NCBI RefSeq assembly: GCF_000515255.1
Contig: NZ_KI911559.1
Location: 3,049,660 to 3,113,659 of the forward strand
Direction: 5' to 3'
DNA from: Rhodovibrio salinarum DSM 9154
Lineage (GTDB): Bacteria; Pseudomonadota; Alphaproteobacteria; Kiloniellales; Rhodovibrionaceae
DNA: 64,000 bases
In this document: positions 61,695 to 64,000 of the stretch, piece by piece
Layout: each line of letters starts with the position of its first letter
Position numbering within the stretch: the stretch's first letter is position 1
The notes under the pieces: model-generated
What the model saw: the letters and a program-made list of their open reading frames with translations, nothing else
Database searches by the model: none
Told to the model about the DNA's origin: nothing
Position numbers and translations under genes: made by a program

Positions 61695-63620
61695 ATGCTC
61701 AGTGTCCGTGACCTCTCCTACCGCATCGAAGGCCGCCCTCTATTCGAGGGCGCCAACGTCACCGTCAACGGCGGCGAAAACGTCGGCCTGGTCGGCCGCA
61801 ACGGCAGCGGCAAGTCCACGCTGCTCAAGCTGATCGCCGGCGAACTGCAGCCGGACGGCGGCACCATCCAGGTGCCGACCAACAGCCAGGTCGGCTACAT
61901 CCGCCAGGAAGCCCCGGCCGGCGATAAAACGCTGCTGGAAACCGTGCTGGCCGCGGACACCGAGCGCGCGCAGCTGCTGACCGAGGCGGAGACGGCCGAG
62001 GATCCCGAGCGGATCGCCGAGATCCATATGCGCCTGTCCGATATCGACGCCCACTCCGCTGAAGCGCGCGCGGCGCGCATCCTCTCCGGGCTGGGCTTTT
62101 CCGACGCCGCGCAGCAGCGTGCCTGCAAGGAGTTTTCCGGCGGCTGGCGGATGCGCGTGGCATTGGCCGCGCTCCTGTTCTCCGAGCCCGACGTCCTGCT
62201 GCTGGACGAGCCGACCAACCACCTCGATCTCGAAGCCACGATGTGGCTGGAAGGCTATCTGCGCGACTGGTCGGGTACGATGCTGCTGGTCAGTCACGAC
62301 CGTCGGATCCTCAACAAGTGCGTCGACAAGATCGCGCATCTGCAGGGCGGTACGGTGACGACCTACCAGGGCGGCTACGACCGCTTCGAGGAAACCCGCC
62401 GCGAGCAGCTCCGCCGCCAGCAGCACATGCACGAGGAGCGCGAGAAGGAGCGTGCGCGCATCCAGCGCTTCGTCGACCGGTTCCGCGCCAAGGCCGGGCG
62501 CGCCAGCCAGGCGCAGTCGCGCGTCAAGATGCTGGAACGCATGCAGCCGATCGGCGAGGTGCAGGAGGACAAGGCCGTCCGCTTCGACTTCCCGCAGCCG
62601 GACGAACTGCCGCCACCCCTGATCGCGCTCGACCACGTCGACGTCGGCTACGATCCGGCCAACCCGATCCTGCGCGCGCTCAACCACCGGATCGACCAGG
62701 ACGACCGGATCGCGCTGCTGGGCGCGAACGGCAACGGCAAGACCACCTTCGCCCGCCTGCTGGCCGGTCGGCTGCAGCCGCTCAAGGGCAAGCTGACCAC
62801 GCCCGGCAAGCTGCGGATCGGCTATTTCTCCCAGGACCAGGCGGACGAGCTGGACCTGGCACAAACGCCGGTCGCGCACATGGCGGAGGTCATGCCGAAC
62901 GCCAACAAGACCAATGTGCGCGCGCACCTGGGCCGGTTCGGCTTCACCCAGGAGAAGGCGGACGTCGCCGTCGGCAATCTCTCCGGCGGCGAGAAGGCGC
63001 GTCTCCTGTTCGCGCTGATGACCCGGCACGCCCCGCACCTCCTGATCCTGGACGAGCCGACCAACCACCTGGACATCGAGGCGCGCCAGGCGCTAATCGA
63101 AGCGCTCAACGAGTTCGCCGGCGCGGTCGTGCTGATCACCCACGACCCCCACCTGATCGAACTTGTGGTCGACCGGCTGTGGATCGTCGCCGACGGCGCG
63201 GCGAAGCAGTTCGACGGCGACCTGGAGGCTTACCGCCAGCAGTTGCTGGAGCAGCGCCGGGCCGAACGCGCGGCCGCCAAACGGCAGCAGGACCTCCAGA
63301 AGGAGAAGAGCGACCAGGCGAACGGCAAGCCGGCCAAGGACGACGGCCTGTCGAAAAAGGAACGCCGCAAGCAGGCCGCCGAGGCGCGCGAGCAAACCAA
63401 GCAGCTGCGCAACGAAGCCCGCAAGCTCGAGCGCGACATCGAGAAGCTGACCGAGAAACAGCAGGAGATCGAGGCGAAGCTGGCCGATCCGAAAATCTAC
63501 AACGGCCCGACCGCCGACCTGCAGGACCTCCAGGTCGCCCACGGCAAGGTGAAGGACCAGATCGCCCAGGCCGAGGAGCGCTGGCTGGAACTGCAGGAGC
63601 AGCTAGAAGAGGCCGGCTAG
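61695..63620 (+). CDS. ABC-F family ATPase (YheS/Uup-like)
   Basis: A 641-residue soluble protein with two ABC domains in tandem. Domain 1 has Walker A VGLVGRNGSGKSTLLKLIAG near residue 35, signature FSGGWRMRVALAALLF, and Walker B DVLLLDEPTNHLDLEA. The P-site linker (about 230-310) is rich in Arg, Glu and Gln. Domain 2 has Walker A GANGNGKTTFARLLAG, signature NLSGGEKARLLFALM and Walker B HLLILDEPTNHLDIEA. The C-terminal 110 residues are a Lys/Glu/Gln-rich coiled coil. ABC-F proteins act on the ribosome in the E site. The FSGGW form suggests the YheS branch. Confidence 0.96.
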   Translation: MLSVRDLSYRIEGRPLFEGANVTVNGGENVGLVGRNGSGKSTLLKLIAGELQPDGGTIQVPTNSQVGYIRQEAPAGDKTLLETVLAADTERAQLLTEAETAEDPERIAEIHMRLSDIDAHSAEARAARILSGLGFSDAAQQRACKEFSGGWRMRVALAALLFSEPDVLLLDEPTNHLDLEATMWLEGYLRDWSGTMLLVSHDRRILNKCVDKIAHLQGGTVTTYQGGYDRFEETRREQLRRQQHMHEEREKERARIQRFVDRFRAKAGRASQAQSRVKMLERMQPIGEVQEDKAVRFDFPQPDELPPPLIALDHVDVGYDPANPILRALNHRIDQDDRIALLGANGNGKTTFARLLAGRLQPLKGKLTTPGKLRIGYFSQDQADELDLAQTPVAHMAEVMPNANKTNVRAHLGRFGFTQEKADVAVGNLSGGEKARLLFALMTRHAPHLLILDEPTNHLDIEARQALIEALNEFAGAVVLITHDPHLIELVVDRLWIVADGAAKQFDGDLEAYRQQLLEQRRAERAAAKRQQDLQKEKSDQANGKPAKDDGLSKKERRKQAAEAREQTKQLRNEARKLERDIEKLTEKQQEIEAKLADPKIYNGPTADLQDLQVAHGKVKDQIAQAEERWLELQEQLEEAG

Positions 63621-63629
63621 ACGTCTGGA

Positions 63630-63995
63630 TCAGTCGAGGCGCTCGGGCTTCGCCACGGTCCGGTCGCTGGTCACATTGCCGGTGTTCACCGTGCTGCCGG
63701 GTTCCAGCAACAGAACCTCGCAGATCCCGTCCGGTGCCTCCGGCAGATGCTCCACACCGTGCGGGACAACGATGAAGTCGCCAGGGTGCAGTTCCACCGT
63801 CCGGTCGCGGTAGTGCATCAGCAAGCGCCCCGACCACACCAGGAAAAGCTCATCCTCCCGGTCGTGGTGATGCCACTCGAACGCGCCTTCCAGCTTGGCC
63901 AGCTTGACCTGGAACTCGTTGATATCGCCGGCGACCTTCGGGCTCCAGGTATCGGAGAAACCGGCAAACGCTTGTCCGAGGCTGATCTTATCCAT
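63630..63995 (-). CDS. Cupin domain protein
   Basis: A 121-residue single cupin barrel. Motif 1 is FEWHHHDREDELFLVWSGRL near residue 39, with three possible metal histidines and a glutamate. Motif 2 is HPGDFIVVPHGVEHLPEAPD near residue 71. Metal binding is likely; the activity could be enzymatic or sensory and cannot be read. It is convergent with the ABC-F gene, nine bases apart, and its promoter lies outside the window. Confidence 0.93.
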   Translation of the reverse strand: MDKISLGQAFAGFSDTWSPKVAGDINEFQVKLAKLEGAFEWHHHDREDELFLVWSGRLLMHYRDRTVELHPGDFIVVPHGVEHLPEAPDGICEVLLLEPGSTVNTGNVTSDRTVAKPERLD

Positions 63996-64000
63996 GGCTC

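Noticed and set aside
1-64000. CRISPR arrays, insertion sequences, integrases or prophage genes
   Set aside because: No repeated spacer-like units, transposase motifs or terminal inverted repeats were seen anywhere; base composition is even apart from short intergenic dips.

Overview
The window is a continuous stretch of high-GC chromosome with almost no spacer DNA. It suggests a halotolerant or free-living alphaproteobacterium of the Rhodospirillales/Rhodovibrionales kind. Supporting evidence: a circularly permuted (two-piece) tmRNA gene, the divK-pleD pair, HdaA, EipB (DUF1849), an aa3-type cytochrome oxidase subunit IV peptide, DUF1289, DUF2066, and DinB with an N-terminal zinc ribbon. I see no insertion sequence, prophage, CRISPR array, rRNA or tRNA gene. 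The lineage is inferred from gene content, not from a database match.

Layout. (1) 118-7647: two converging gene sets that look like one biosynthetic locus. On the + strand are a zinc-less MDR dehydrogenase, a divergent 6-pyruvoyl-tetrahydropterin-synthase-like protein, a GT4 glycosyltransferase and a class I methyltransferase. On the - strand is a four-gene chain with 4-base overlaps (DksA/TraR-type zinc finger, PPK2, creatininase/ArfB-type amidohydrolase, RibD C-terminal-type reductase), followed by an aldo/keto reductase. The chemistry points to a GTP-derived pyrimidine or pterin product that may be glycosylated and methylated. This is the best candidate here for an undescribed system. (2) 7785-10680: an SDR, peptide release factor 3 and a small helix-turn-helix-like protein. 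(3) 10725-16615: the methionine cycle operon, an ArsR-methyltransferase fusion followed by metF and metH, with a palindromic operator upstream. (4) 16890-21258: small proteins, including an unlisted 25-residue membrane peptide, an SDR, a superinfection-immunity-like membrane protein and a PAS histidine kinase.

(5) 21344-30656: 4-hydroxybenzoate/protocatechuate catabolism. The pcaD-C-H-G-BKACE-pcaB operon lies divergent to a TRAP transporter (dctPQM) and pobA. A beta-keto acid cleavage enzyme sits where pcaIJ/pcaF would be expected. (6) 30708-39045: pleD-divK, a ROK kinase, dinB, a gamma-glutamylcyclotransferase-like protein, eipB, a hydroxyacid dehydrogenase, and a diguanylate cyclase behind a textbook sigma-54 promoter. 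(7) 39099-39443: permuted tmRNA, then aguA, aspS and rnd. (8) 44117-48231: two orphan membrane histidine kinases and a small protein. (9) 48424-54585: a polyphosphate block (ppx, ppk1, sixA-like phosphatase, CYTH-CHAD). (10) 54719-63995: an SDR, hdaA, an AI-2E-family permease, a DUF2066 protein, purM-purN (purM lacks a normal start codon at the expected place), a CoxIV-like peptide, ndk, an ABC-F ATPase and a cupin.
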